Shown here piece by piece: positions 50,001 through 58,799 of a stretch of 64,000 nt of DNA (position 1 is the stretch's first letter; every line of letters begins with the position of its first letter). The notes under the pieces were generated by a model. That model had not been told where the DNA came from. It saw only the letters and a list, made by a program, of their open reading frames with translations, and did not search any database. Made by a program: the position numbers and the translations under genes. The stretch comes from Akkermansiaceae bacterium. GTDB lineage: Bacteria; Verrucomicrobiota; Verrucomicrobiia; Verrucomicrobiales; DEV007. The stretch covers positions 1 to 64,000 of the forward strand of contig JACKQC010000014.1 in NCBI GenBank assembly GCA_024233085.1, in the 5' to 3' direction.

Positions 50001-52890
50001 GCCGCGCGACACTGGTGGCGGCCCTGTCTCGGAGCTTCGTTATGGCCATGCGATGGGTGCCGCCAAGGGAGTGGATGAGAAGTGGCGATTCTGGGCTCAG
50101 CCGGGAAACGACGGGGAGTGGCTCCGCGAATTTAAGAAAGCCTGCGATGCGCAGACATTGGACTCCGCGATCGATCTCAGTATCACGGGAGACGGGACCA
50201 AGGGGCGAGCGGTGCTGCTCTGGATTGATCCGGTGCCATCGAATGACGCGAAACCGGGGTCGGCCCAGATCGAAACCGTTTCATTACCCCTGCGCCCGCC
50301 GAAGACCGCCGGCGTCCTTCGCGGCATCTGGTGGGACGAGAAGGTCGGCAAAGCAGTGCCGCTGCCGATTCCCGATGACTGGAGGAACAGGCCCGTCGTT
50401 TCGGTGGGATCGAACAACGTCGGAGCGGGCCACTGGTGGGCGATCGGTGAGGATGGGGAGGTGCTGAAATGCAACGGAACGGCGCCCCACGTAGGCGACG
50501 TGGAGGGGCCGATCATCGCATTGGCGTTCGATTGGGACAGTCGTGCGGTTTGGGTGAAGCCGGACGGATCGCTGGGAAGCACCCCTGAATGGGCACCGGT
50601 GCCGAAGGGCGACGATTTTGTGGATGCCAAGGCTGGGTTCGCACCGCTCGCTCTGCGACGGGATGGAACGGTGGTTTCTTGGTCGGGAAACGACGGCGCT
50701 CGATTTTTTACGCCGGAGGCCGAAAGGCTCCGGGATGTGGTCGCCATCGAAGCCACCATGAAATTGACGGCCGTGCTGAAAAAGGATGGTTCCATCCTCG
50801 CCTGGGATGCCTACGATGGGGAAAAGCCGATTCCTTTTCCTCCCGACACGCGGATTGTCGCGATGAGCGGGAATCACAACACGATCCGGTTTCTCGACTC
50901 GAAGGGAAACGTCTTTGGAGAAAAGGGAGAGCCACGGGGAGAAGTGGTCGGTTCGGTGGAGCGCTTGCGCTTTGGGCATGGTCTCAGCGCCTATCGAACC
51001 GCCGGAGACGGTCGGTGGCGATTTGCGGCTTCTATCGGTGACGATGGGGCGTTTCTGGAGGATTTCCGGAAGGCCTGCGAAGCCGTCGATCTCAGTCGCG
51101 CCATCGATCTCACGATTACAGGGGATGGCCCGAAGAAGAAGTCGCTGATGGTGTGGATCGAGCCGATGGATGAAAAGAGGTCGAACTCAACGAGTGAGCA
51201 GAAAGAGAATGCCGGCACCGATCGCTCCGTCCCGGTGCTGATGGGCCGAATTCACGCCTTTGGGTTCTATTTGGACGGGGACAAACTGGTGCCGATCGAG
51301 CCACCGGATTCCCAGGCGGACTATGTCGCCTGCTCGATTCGGTCCAGATCTTGGAATGCGGTTCGGGCGACCGGAGAATTGGTGGTGTTCGGAAAGGAGG
51401 AGGATCGGCCTCAGGCGCCGATCACGGGGATCGGACCATCGGGAATGATAGGCCGTCAGAATTGCGCCCTGGATCGAGACGGGCGGCTTCATATTTGGGG
51501 CAAGAATCTGCAACAGCGCATTGGCGAGATTTCCGGGTTACGCCTGTTTGACGCCGAACATCGGTTTGCGGCGGGTGTATTCCTGGATGGTTCCGCAAGG
51601 ATCTGGAACATTCTGCCGGAAGAACCGGCGGAGACCTATCAACCGACTCCGGAGGAGGCGGGAGACGTCGCCAAAGTGGTGGCATCCAACTGTGGCGTCA
51701 CCTTTTTGCGCGAAGACGGAACGATCCGCTACGTTAAGGCGAACGGGGTTGTTCCCACTCACGGCAGTGAGCGGTTCAGCGATGTGGACAGATTGATCAA
51801 TGGGTTCGTGGGGTTGACTCGCGACGGGCGATTGCTGACTTGGGGGGATTCGAATCGCGTGATGCCACCCGAGAATGCGCCCCGGGTGATCGCGATTCGC
51901 GGTGCCGGGCGATTCATCGCCGCCAAACTGGAGGATGGAAGCTGGACCGGCTGGGCTCATGAGGATTCGCCAGACGGTGCGCGATTGGTTTTGGAAAAGC
52001 TGCGGACGATCCGCGACGAAATCGATCTCGATGTGTATGTGGACAAAGAGGTGTGGAGGGTGGCGTGGATCCAGCGGACCGCTCCGTTACTGGACCCGCG
52101 AATCATCGGGAGCGAGTGGTCGTTTTTCGACGGCACGGGCGGCAGTCGCGGAGACACCACGATCGAGGTGACCTTGGAAAAAGTGATCTGGAAGCCGAAG
52201 GCAAGGCCACTCGAAACCAAATTGCCCTACTCGGTGATCGCGAAGAACGAAATCGTCATTCACTGGGGGGAGGCCGAACGCGGAGCCCGTTTCGATCCTG
52301 ATGCCGGGACGGTCGAGATTTGGCGAATCAAGGATCCCGAATCGACAAAGGTCGTTGGAAGTTTGGTGAGCGCACCGCCGGCCGAGATTCCAAGGAAAGC
52401 GATTGAAACGACGCGGCCGTCCCGGAGTGCCCCTTCCGACCCGGTTTCCTTGCGCCTCGCCGAGATCGATGGCCGGATTCGCGATCAGTTCGAAGTTATC
52501 GTGAACCAACCCTATGTCGAAGCGGTAGCCAAACTGGACAGTCAGATTGTGGCCGCGCTGAAACGCGAGGAAGACGCCGCGCGAAGCGCCGGAGACCTCG
52601 ACGCGATGCTGGCTTGGCAACGCGCGGGTGAGCAACTGAAAGACGGAAGAGGGGTGCCATCCGAAGCTGAAATCGCTGTGGAATCGCCTCCCGCGAAACG
52701 TCCGGCCAAGCTTCTTCAGTTTTTCGCGACCTATCGCGCGGAATTGGGCAAGCTGGGAAGCGCCCGAGATGAGCGGGCGAAGCCCCTGGCCGCCGAACGG
52801 GACGCGGCAATGGCGGCGTACCAGCAGGAACTGACCAAGGCGGGGAAAATCGAGGAGGCGCTTCGGGTGAAGCGGGAGAGGGGAAAATGA
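47005..52890 (+). CDS. Giant transmembrane Ser/Thr protein kinase with repeated sensor modules (kinase 2)
   Basis: The protein has 1961 residues from the ATG at 47005; an earlier in-frame start would translate repeat R6. The leader WEPPLPDEVAAMLPGYAV is shared with kinase 1. Kinase motifs: GRGGMGAVYRG (about 57), VAIKLLPPE, FVHRDIKPANIFV (about 170), DFGLAKL (about 191), GTPHYVAPEQM. A TM helix is at about 350-372. The ectodomain has beta-rich modules each opening with IDGTRWRR (about 606 and 699), then an RCC1-like propeller region (about 790-1700) made of two near-identical 312-residue units and a diverged third. A further beta module (SEWSFFDGTGG, about 1708) and a coiled-coil C-terminus (about 1810-1961) follow. 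All kinase residues are intact. Confidence 0.92.
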   Translation: MENRPDSPEQPTNSSYGRLFDAASPAPVATPPGQWEPPLPDEVAAMLPGYAVTGILGRGGMGAVYRGTQASLDRPVAIKLLPPELGADPEFEARFRREAKAMARLNHPNIVQIYDFGTTAGGHHYFVMEFVDGTDLHRLIHGGGLDAADALNAVSQICDALEYAHGEGFVHRDIKPANIFVNSKGILKVGDFGLAKLVDGAAAAGRPSSTELMGLTMTGMAMGTPHYVAPEQMAATGAVDHRADLYSLGVMFYEMLTGEIPRGAVKPPSQKVKALDMRLDDVVFRAMEVDPAERYQSATDLRTDVDGIRLNPAPTPAPEAVPSAVNRGERPAAASRRGKVGRNRQGPRWAGIGAVLVGLAAAAGLAIWWLGGADQRDVRVRSDATIGVGQNNGGGDLSVKPDDSGDFLDRIAGRTYYRTTNSGNSIRFLTTGVMLLRNLDGKDVRYPIELSDEGKVTWFWANGDKATASFSGDNSTFHLSDGTEFTVESGPRFATEDEELAFYVGGSEWRVEHSEKPFVIRFDERVASFSTPSGQTYGLVATNTPFRREFRWKQSDDANFLEFGKAYTTGRFFDHKVHSGPMSITRIGKPRGAEGKVGSPDLFTKIDGTRWRRAAGPKIDGGIWTFAGTEILIEREDGREVSIPFVITMDRQIIANWSDGKEMIITPSDDLTKLTVNGNDTLERIGLSNDAEIGIQPKIDGTRWRREKPAPGERYQAMAFSGDRVAFELSDGSVGSRLPFTVESPNRITWKFSDGNTGSGLFNGDFTRFNYPENTWWVREVASAPKTRTAGVLRGVWWDEKVGKAVPLPIPDGWKNRPVVSVGSHNYGEIRWWAIAEDGGVLRFDGTEPGEISALTEAVAFDWERAEAWLNKDGSLGVWEKGPIPSVPEGNDFVDVKVANSFALALRKDGTVAYWAESRSVGKDFHPPVETFRDIVAIEAAGQYGAVLDRAGKVTLWDREEGLKPVSLPPGTGAVALSSNHNSILLINSNGGIQYPDGKPRDTGGGPVSELRYGHAMGAAKGVDEKWRFWAQPGNDGEWLREFKKACDAQTLDSAIDLSITGDGTKGRAVLLWIDPVPSNDAKPGSAQIETVSLPLRPPKTAGVLRGIWWDEKVGKAVPLPIPDDWRNRPVVSVGSNNVGAGHWWAIGEDGEVLKCNGTAPHVGDVEGPIIALAFDWDSRAVWVKPDGSLGSTPEWAPVPKGDDFVDAKAGFAPLALRRDGTVVSWSGNDGARFFTPEAERLRDVVAIEATMKLTAVLKKDGSILAWDAYDGEKPIPFPPDTRIVAMSGNHNTIRFLDSKGNVFGEKGEPRGEVVGSVERLRFGHGLSAYRTAGDGRWRFAASIGDDGAFLEDFRKACEAVDLSRAIDLTITGDGPKKKSLMVWIEPMDEKRSNSTSEQKENAGTDRSVPVLMGRIHAFGFYLDGDKLVPIEPPDSQADYVACSIRSRSWNAVRATGELVVFGKEEDRPQAPITGIGPSGMIGRQNCALDRDGRLHIWGKNLQQRIGEISGLRLFDAEHRFAAGVFLDGSARIWNILPEEPAETYQPTPEEAGDVAKVVASNCGVTFLREDGTIRYVKANGVVPTHGSERFSDVDRLINGFVGLTRDGRLLTWGDSNRVMPPENAPRVIAIRGAGRFIAAKLEDGSWTGWAHEDSPDGARLVLEKLRTIRDEIDLDVYVDKEVWRVAWIQRTAPLLDPRIIGSEWSFFDGTGGSRGDTTIEVTLEKVIWKPKARPLETKLPYSVIAKNEIVIHWGEAERGARFDPDAGTVEIWRIKDPESTKVVGSLVSAPPAEIPRKAIETTRPSRSAPSDPVSLRLAEIDGRIRDQFEVIVNQPYVEAVAKLDSQIVAALKREEDAARSAGDLDAMLAWQRAGEQLKDGRGVPSEAEIAVESPPAKRPAKLLQFFATYRAELGKLGSARDERAKPLAAERDAAMAAYQQELTKAGKIEEALRVKRERGK
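48820..49123 (+). repeat. 25-bp exact repeat marking IDGTRWRR modules in kinase 2
   Basis: An identical 25-bp string beginning ATCGACGGCACGCGATGG occurs at 48820-48844 and 49099-49123, in frame, encoding IDGTRWRR plus the next codon start. The modules that follow are otherwise diverged at the DNA level, so the exact block stands out. Confidence 0.8.
49372..51243 (+). repeat. Tandem duplication of a 936-bp propeller unit in kinase 2
   Basis: The unit starting at 49372 (AGVLRGVWWDEKVGKAVPLP) recurs at 50308, exactly 936 bp (312 codons) later. The first ~109 bp (49372-49480 versus 50308-50416) differ at about six positions; the rest of the unit is more diverged but collinear (for example SWTRSG/kdgtvayw-type strands, LRYGHAMGAAKG versus LRFGHGLSAYRT). 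A third, weakly similar unit starts near 51230. Confidence 0.85.
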
Positions 52891-53051
52891 CACCAACGAT
52901 GTTCAGAATTCCTTTGCCTTCCCGGCGGGGATTGATTCATGGTCAGCCTCATGGGAGATCGCCGTTTTTCTTGTGATCGCTGTCGACGACCGTGCCGGTC
53001 CGTTCATTCGATTTACGGCGCGCCTTGGTGAAGTCATCCTGGCTCTGTCCG

Positions 53052-56000
53052 ATGGAGAACGATCCCGATTATCCCAAGCTTTTTGACGCGGCGCTGACCG
53101 GATCTCCTCCGTTGGAATCCGAGCCGTCGCTGGGACGGGTCAATGGCTACGCGTTGCTCTCGAAACTCGGAGAGGGCGGCATGGGGGTGGTATGGGAGGC
53201 GCGCGAACCCGGCACTGGTCGCATCGTGGCCCTGAAGCAACTGCGCTATGTGGATGTCGCGAAACGGGGACGCCGGAACGCCGCGGACTCGCGGTTCCGG
53301 CGTGAGATTGCCATCGCGGCGCGGTTGGAGCATCCGGGGATTGCCCGGGTTTACGATTCCGGAATCGACGAGGCCACCGGCGCGCCCTTTTTCACGATGG
53401 AACGAATCGAGGGCGAGCCGCTCCCGGTGGACGGACTCGGCGAGACCGAATGCTTGAGTCTCATGGTCGAAGTCTGCGAGGCCGTGGAGCATGCCCACCG
53501 GAATGGGGTCATCCACCGGGATCTGAAACCGGGCAATGTCATCGTGACGCCGGAGGGGATTCCCAAGGTTCTCGACTTCGGTGTGGCTCGGGCCTTGGAG
53601 GAAAGCGAGATCCGCTCCGATTTGTTCGGTCCCGATCCGGCCATGACCTTGTCGAGGGACGGGGAGGTGTTCGGCACGCCGCAGCACATGGCGCCGGAGC
53701 AGGCGCGAGGAGAATCGGTTCGTTGCGACATCCGGACCGATGTGTATGCGCTGGGAACCATTCTGTATCGTCAATTGACCGGCGACTATGCCCATTCCTC
53801 GGCTGGCAAAGCTTCCTGGGATTTTCTGCGCGCGGTGGCCGAGACGGATGCGCGGTCTCCGGACGAGGTCGCGCGGCGCCACGGCCGGCGGATTTCACGA
53901 GATCTGCAAGCGATCCTGATGAAGGCGCTCGCCGTGTCGCCGAACGACCGCTACGACTCCGCCGGGGAGTTTGGGCGCGACCTGCGGCGGTATCTGGCGG
54001 GCGAGACCGTCGCCGCCCAGCCGCTCACCGTTTCTTACTGGCTGGGGAAGCACATCGCCCGGCATCGAGGGCGGTGGGTGGCCGGATTTACCGCGATGGC
54101 TGGCCTGACGGTGGCGGTCGCGATGTGGTTCTGGCAGAGGGAGCGGTTCCTCGCGGAGCAGGTCGTCCTGCGAACCCAGGCGGAGACGGGAGAAAGGGCG
54201 GCTCGGGATTCAGAGGTGCGTTCTTTGATTCGAGTGGCGAGGCAGCAATGGGTGTCCGGCGCGCGGGCCGAAGCCTTGGCTTACCTGGCCAGAGCGGTGC
54301 GGCTCGACCCCGACCAGCGCGAAGCCAGGGCTTCGCTGATGGCGGCGATGAAGCAGTTCTCCACCGTTTACCGGGCCTCGCCGTCGGTGAAGTTTCCCGG
54401 AGAAGGCACTCATCCGGTATTTGCGCCGGATGGGAGTTGGTTTGCCATCGGGCTTGGCAGCGATCAGATCGGTTTCGGAATTTGGGATGCGGAAACACTG
54501 GCGGAGCGGCTGATTCTTCCGGGAAACCTGAGAACCGTCGATCTGAAGATCTCCCCGAATGGCCGATATCTGGCGGCATTGATGGACCACTTTGATCCGA
54601 GCGGTGAAGCGAAAGCCTCGGTGTTGGTATTGGCGGGTCCGGATGGAATCCTAAGCCGATTGGAGCTGCCTCACGCCGGCGGGCGTCTGGCTTTTTCTCA
54701 GGATGGAGAGAAACTGGCGGTTTCCTCTATGTCGAGGAACGAAAAGGGGGCGAAATTCGGAGGTGTGGCCATTTACGATGTGCGTGATCCGGGCAACCTG
54801 ATGGTCTCCCTTCCGCTCCGCGAATTGAGCCGCCCCGACTTTGCCCGAATCCAATTCTCGGCGGATGGGAAATCGCTCTACTATACGAAGCAGGAGGCGG
54901 ACGCGCGCGTGTGGCGGTGGGACTTCGAATCGGATCAATTGGTTCGGACGGGCATTCGCCTGGGTCCCGACGAATGGCGGCCCCTGATGATCAACTCGGT
55001 CCAGATTGGATCCGGGGGAAATTTTTTCGTCGCCGGGCAGTGGGAGTTCGTGACGCGGTGGCGGGATCTGGGGGATCGACAGGAACGCGTCTGGATGGAC
55101 CAAGTCGAGGGAGCCTCCGCCTTTCGCGGTCTTTGCCTGTCTGGCGACAATCGATTTCTGGCGGGTGGGACCTCTGATTCGCGAGTCATTGTCTGGGACG
55201 CCGAGTCCGGGCGGCGCTTGGCGGAATTGCCGCATTCGGAAATGGTGGAGCAGATACGCTTTTGCCCGGGAAACCCGGACCTGCTCGCCAGTCTGACCGC
55301 GATCGGGACATTAATGCTGTGGGATTGGAAATCCGGGCAGCCGTTGGCCGAACCTGTGGAGGGGGGAGAACGCGTTCTTTCGATCGCCTTTTCTCCCGAC
55401 GGAGAGCGTCTTCTGGTAGGGCGGAGTGGCCACGCTCGGATGTGGAGCACGATTCCCCGGCGTTGGGAGCCGTGGGTCGTCGATGTGGGGTCCCCGGTGG
55501 ATGCGGTGGATTTCACGGGGCACGGCACGCAATTCTTGGCGACTTCCCAAGAGGCGGAGAGCGCCTTTCTGGCGGAGGGCTTTGGCGGGAAAATCCTCGC
55601 GACCTGGCCTCACCGCGGCCTCTATGTTCATGACCGGCGAGAGAGCCGCTTTGCCGCGCTGGTCAACCGTGAGGCTCACTATGCGGTGACCGCCGATTCG
55701 ACCACGTCGCTGCGGATTCGCTTTCTACCTCCTTTACCTGAGAAGGAAGCCCTGACGATCGAACTCGGATCGGACGTGACCGCGCTGGCATCGACTCGAA
55801 ACGGGCGCTATCTCGCGGTCGGCGATGCCGAACACATGGCGCGGGTCTTCGATCTGGATCCGGAAAATGGGAAGCCACCGGTGAAAGTCTCCGAAGTGAA
55901 GGGCCTGGGGCTCCCGGATTGGGAGTTGCAGGATTGGCGGCGACGCTATCCCGAACGCGATGGGCGTTTTGACAATTTGGTGAAATTTGTCGCGTTCTCT

Positions 56001-56861
56001 CCCAACACTTTTCGTTTGGTGATGGTGGAGTATCCCTTTAGCGCGGTGAGCGTTTGGAACTGGAGAGAGGGAAAGCGGATTGGAAGTCGCCCCATGTTAA
56101 TCGAGGACGACATCGCCGACATCCAAGTCACGCGGAACAATCGACTGGCTCTGGCCGGAGGTAATAGCTTCACCGTGCAAGCGGTGAGTCTGGACAGCGG
56201 CAACGAGTCTGGTGGCAGGCGCCTGAACCGGAGGCCAGTGACTCAACTGCGGGTGGATCGGGAATCTCAACGTCTCGTGACGGGCTCCATGGATGGCGAG
56301 GTGCGGTTCTGGGATCTGAATGATGACAGGGCCCGTTCCACGGGGCGTTTTCAGCCCGGTACCGCGCCGATCCTGTCCATGGAAATGGATGAGGAGTCCG
56401 TGGTTTGCGCGACCGGCGATCAGGCGGGCAAAATTCATCTTTGGCTGGTCAAAAGCGGTCAGCCACTGTGCGATCCGCTCGACACCGGAGGCGCGGCGGT
56501 CACTGATCTGGCCTTTCACCATCGGCTGCCGCTGCTCGCGGCGGCTTGCGCGGATGGAAAAATCAGACTCTGGGAGATCCCCACTGGCAGGGGGAAACCG
56601 CCAAGCTCTTTCGCTGCCGCCGCGGAATCAATGGGCTGTCTCTATCTTGCCGATGATGGAAACCTCAAGCGCGGGGCCATCTTTTTTTACGACAATGAAA
56701 TCGCGAATGTCGCCCGGATTCATCGCGACCATCTGGAATCGCGGGCGAAGAATCCCGAAATGCTCGCGGGTGAATATCAGCGGCTGATTTTCGACCTCTA
56801 CCGCCTGCCCGAGCTTCCGCCGCCGGTCTGGCTGGTGCCGGAGGAATTCCGCGTCCCGTGA
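53052..56861 (+). CDS. Transmembrane Ser/Thr protein kinase with WD40 propeller ectodomain (kinase 3)
   Basis: The protein has 1269 residues from the ATG at 53052 (a GTG at 52992 is in frame); it starts MENDPDYPKLFDAA, echoing MENRPDSP...LFDAA in kinase 2. Kinase motifs: GEGGMGVVWEA (about 39), IVALKQLR, VIHRDLKPGNVIV (about 155), VLDFGVARAL (about 175), GTPQHMAPEQARG. A TM helix is at about 338-360. A short TPR-like segment (EALAYLARAVRLDPDQREA, about 420) is followed by degenerate WD40 repeats from about 450 to 1220 (for example VIVWDAESGRRLAELPHS, TLMLWDWKSGQPLAEPV, EVRFWDLNDD, KIHLWLVKSGQPL, KIRLWEIPTG). This kinase-WD40 design is common in PVC bacteria. It ends convergent with the C39-like gene. 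Confidence 0.93.
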   Translation: MENDPDYPKLFDAALTGSPPLESEPSLGRVNGYALLSKLGEGGMGVVWEAREPGTGRIVALKQLRYVDVAKRGRRNAADSRFRREIAIAARLEHPGIARVYDSGIDEATGAPFFTMERIEGEPLPVDGLGETECLSLMVEVCEAVEHAHRNGVIHRDLKPGNVIVTPEGIPKVLDFGVARALEESEIRSDLFGPDPAMTLSRDGEVFGTPQHMAPEQARGESVRCDIRTDVYALGTILYRQLTGDYAHSSAGKASWDFLRAVAETDARSPDEVARRHGRRISRDLQAILMKALAVSPNDRYDSAGEFGRDLRRYLAGETVAAQPLTVSYWLGKHIARHRGRWVAGFTAMAGLTVAVAMWFWQRERFLAEQVVLRTQAETGERAARDSEVRSLIRVARQQWVSGARAEALAYLARAVRLDPDQREARASLMAAMKQFSTVYRASPSVKFPGEGTHPVFAPDGSWFAIGLGSDQIGFGIWDAETLAERLILPGNLRTVDLKISPNGRYLAALMDHFDPSGEAKASVLVLAGPDGILSRLELPHAGGRLAFSQDGEKLAVSSMSRNEKGAKFGGVAIYDVRDPGNLMVSLPLRELSRPDFARIQFSADGKSLYYTKQEADARVWRWDFESDQLVRTGIRLGPDEWRPLMINSVQIGSGGNFFVAGQWEFVTRWRDLGDRQERVWMDQVEGASAFRGLCLSGDNRFLAGGTSDSRVIVWDAESGRRLAELPHSEMVEQIRFCPGNPDLLASLTAIGTLMLWDWKSGQPLAEPVEGGERVLSIAFSPDGERLLVGRSGHARMWSTIPRRWEPWVVDVGSPVDAVDFTGHGTQFLATSQEAESAFLAEGFGGKILATWPHRGLYVHDRRESRFAALVNREAHYAVTADSTTSLRIRFLPPLPEKEALTIELGSDVTALASTRNGRYLAVGDAEHMARVFDLDPENGKPPVKVSEVKGLGLPDWELQDWRRRYPERDGRFDNLVKFVAFSPNTFRLVMVEYPFSAVSVWNWREGKRIGSRPMLIEDDIADIQVTRNNRLALAGGNSFTVQAVSLDSGNESGGRRLNRRPVTQLRVDRESQRLVTGSMDGEVRFWDLNDDRARSTGRFQPGTAPILSMEMDEESVVCATGDQAGKIHLWLVKSGQPLCDPLDTGGAAVTDLAFHHRLPLLAAACADGKIRLWEIPTGRGKPPSSFAAAAESMGCLYLADDGNLKRGAIFFYDNEIANVARIHRDHLESRAKNPEMLAGEYQRLIFDLYRLPELPPPVWLVPEEFRVP

Positions 56862-56885
56862 TTCGCTGGAAAGGCTCGCCGATTC

Positions 56886-56909
56886 AATCCTTTCGATAAT
56901 CCTTTCGAT
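56886..56909. repeat. 12-bp tandem duplication in a convergent gap
   Basis: AATCCTTTCGAT is present twice head to tail between the kinase 3 stop and the C39-like gene stop. There is no obvious hairpin; probably a slippage duplication. Confidence 0.6.
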
Positions 56910-56933
56910 CCGCGGGGGGCAGTCATGCGATCC

Positions 56934-58157
56934 TCAAAGTCGCAGATAAAACGTGTAGTAGGCCGTTCCCTCCATCTCCTCGACCCGCATCCGGCGGTCG
57001 CGGACGGATTCGGTCCAACTCTCCGAGAAAATCAGCTCGCCCCGCCTTTCGTTGTAACCGTTGATCACCGTCGCGTGGGTGAAGGAGATTTTCCCCGGCC
57101 AGGTGGACCGGTCGGCGGCATCGGCGCGCGGGAGCGTCGCTGCGGGATCGCGGGAGAACTTCGCGGCAAACTGAGTGTGCAGGTAATCGCGCTCCTGGTT
57201 CCACCGACGCCAGACGAGCACGGGGATGCCGTTGTCGATCGATTCCTTCGCCTTCTTGAAATCGAATTTCGTCGCCCGGGACAGGCGAAACCCGGCTTCC
57301 GCCGCCGCCGCGTCGTAGGTCTCGCGAATCTGGGATCCTTTGGTGCTGCCGTATCGGATGCCCGACGCGGCGGCGTAGTCTTCCGTGTCGAGATTCAGAC
57401 CCAAGTATTGCATCGTCATCGACAGGGCCGAGACGCCGCAATAGGCCCGGTCGCCCTGAGGCAGAAGCGGAATGTCGCTCAGCAGCACATCGCCGTTTTC
57501 CCGGCGCTCCGTCCGCTTGCCGTAGTCGGAGAGCCGGTCGCGATCTTTTCGCTCGCGCTCCGCCGGATCGATCCAGTTCCGGGCGTCCGCCTCGTCGCGA
57601 AAGACGGTGACTTTGACCAACTGCTCCTCGACGACATGGAGGCGCGCGAACAGGTCGCCGCTGGAATACAGAAAGACGGTTTGCCTGAGCATCGGCTCGG
57701 TTCCCAGCTCCAGCGGCAGCGGACCGCTTCCGCCCGCCAGTTTCGCCAGCGCGGCGCGGGTCTCCGTCGCGGTGGTCGCGTACAGGGCCTGGAAAGCTTC
57801 GCGGTTTTCCTTTTCGACCGTGTCGGCCTCGGTCCGCGGCACGTAGCCGAAATGCGTTCCCGAATCCAGCATCAGCACCGTGATCGAACGAAGCCGGTCC
57901 CCGTCAAAGCGCCCGATGACCGAGTGCGGAACCCGCCCGAGCACGACGCCCGGGTCCGGCCAGGGCCGGTGGGCGATGCGCGAAGGAATTGCCGTGGCCC
58001 GGAATCCCGCCAGGAACGCGGGATCGTCCCACCGGCTCGCCCCGGTCAGGGCTCCTTCGGGAAATGGCGCCCCATTTCCCTCTCCCGCGAGCCCGAGACA
58101 GGTCACCATCGCGGCGCCGACGAGACGACCGAGCCGGCTCCGTTTCCGCCGGGTCAT
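56934..58157 (-). CDS. Secreted C39/papain-like cysteine peptidase domain protein
   Basis: The protein has 407 residues. The ATG at 58157 overlaps the upstream stop as ATGA; a longer in-frame start would run through the upstream gene. The N-terminus MTRRKRSRLGRLVGAAMVTCLG is a signal peptide. The C-terminal half (about 240-405) has GDRAYCGVSALSMTMQYLG with the candidate nucleophile Cys, KFDFKKAKESIDNGIPVLVWRRW, FTHATVINGYNERRGELIFSESW with the candidate His and downstream polar residue: a peptidase C39-like fold. The N-terminal part has beta strands of unknown family. There is no attached ABC transporter, so it is not a bacteriocin exporter. It is co-translated with the 179-residue protein. 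Confidence 0.82.
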   Translation of the reverse strand: MTRRKRSRLGRLVGAAMVTCLGLAGEGNGAPFPEGALTGASRWDDPAFLAGFRATAIPSRIAHRPWPDPGVVLGRVPHSVIGRFDGDRLRSITVLMLDSGTHFGYVPRTEADTVEKENREAFQALYATTATETRAALAKLAGGSGPLPLELGTEPMLRQTVFLYSSGDLFARLHVVEEQLVKVTVFRDEADARNWIDPAERERKDRDRLSDYGKRTERRENGDVLLSDIPLLPQGDRAYCGVSALSMTMQYLGLNLDTEDYAAASGIRYGSTKGSQIRETYDAAAAEAGFRLSRATKFDFKKAKESIDNGIPVLVWRRWNQERDYLHTQFAAKFSRDPAATLPRADAADRSTWPGKISFTHATVINGYNERRGELIFSESWTESVRDRRMRVEEMEGTAYYTFYLRL

Positions 58158-58693
58158 GATGTCCGCGGCGACCGGGTGAAAATCGCCCGCACCGTCTTTT
58201 CCCTGGCGTCGGTTTGCAGCAGGATCTCGACCGCGCCCTTCGAGAAAATTTCGCCTCCCTCTCCCTTTGACGATCCGGAATCCGCCCAGACGGAGAGGTT
58301 GGTCCGAACATTCCGCTCCAGCGTTTCGAATCCGCCGTTTCCGCGCCGATCGGATTCGAAGCGGACCGTCAAGCGCTCGAGTTTTCCCTCCCGACGCCAC
58401 AGAACCACCTCCGAGGAATCGACGCCGAAGACGACGGCCGACTGCTCGAGCTTCAGGACTTCGAAGGCGGTGTCTTTCACGGAATCGTCCCGCCAGAGTT
58501 TCCAGTCGCCCGCGAGCTTGGCGTCGCGCTCCCAGACCGCCGGTTGAGCCGCGAAATCTTCCAGGCGCATGCCCGCGAGATTGATGAATCCGACGCCAAC
58601 CTGATTCGGGATCGCCAGCGCCGCCGCGACGAACGCCGCTCCCGCCAGCGGGCCCAGGGCGATTGTCTTCGTCAGATTGAACCGGTAAGTCAT
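58154..58693 (-). CDS. Secreted/anchored protein of unknown function, partner of the C39-like peptidase
   Basis: The protein has 179 residues with one N-terminal hydrophobic segment (about 10-30). The remainder is a soluble alpha/beta domain with alternating strands (SAVVFGVDSSEVVLWRREGKLERLTVRF and KGAVEILLQTDAREKTVRAIF as landmarks). No family is recognised. The stop overlaps the peptidase start by 4 nt (ATGA), so the two are translationally coupled. It might be a substrate, chaperone or inhibitor of the peptidase; this is inference from coupling only. Confidence 0.7.
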   Translation of the reverse strand: MTYRFNLTKTIALGPLAGAAFVAAALAIPNQVGVGFINLAGMRLEDFAAQPAVWERDAKLAGDWKLWRDDSVKDTAFEVLKLEQSAVVFGVDSSEVVLWRREGKLERLTVRFESDRRGNGGFETLERNVRTNLSVWADSGSSKGEGGEIFSKGAVEILLQTDAREKTVRAIFTRSPRTS

Positions 58694-58799
58694 CGTTGGT
58701 CTCCTCTCTGTTTTGCCCTTTCATTCATAACAGAAACCCGCGATTCCGCACAATCCCATTCTGCGCCCCATCCCGGGATATGCTATAGAGAGCGATCTC

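Noticed and set aside
58158..58724. A longer N-terminus for the C39-like protein
   Set aside because: The in-frame extension to 58724 runs antiframe through the 179-residue gene and is Arg/Gly-rich. The ATGA start at 58157 gives a proper signal peptide.
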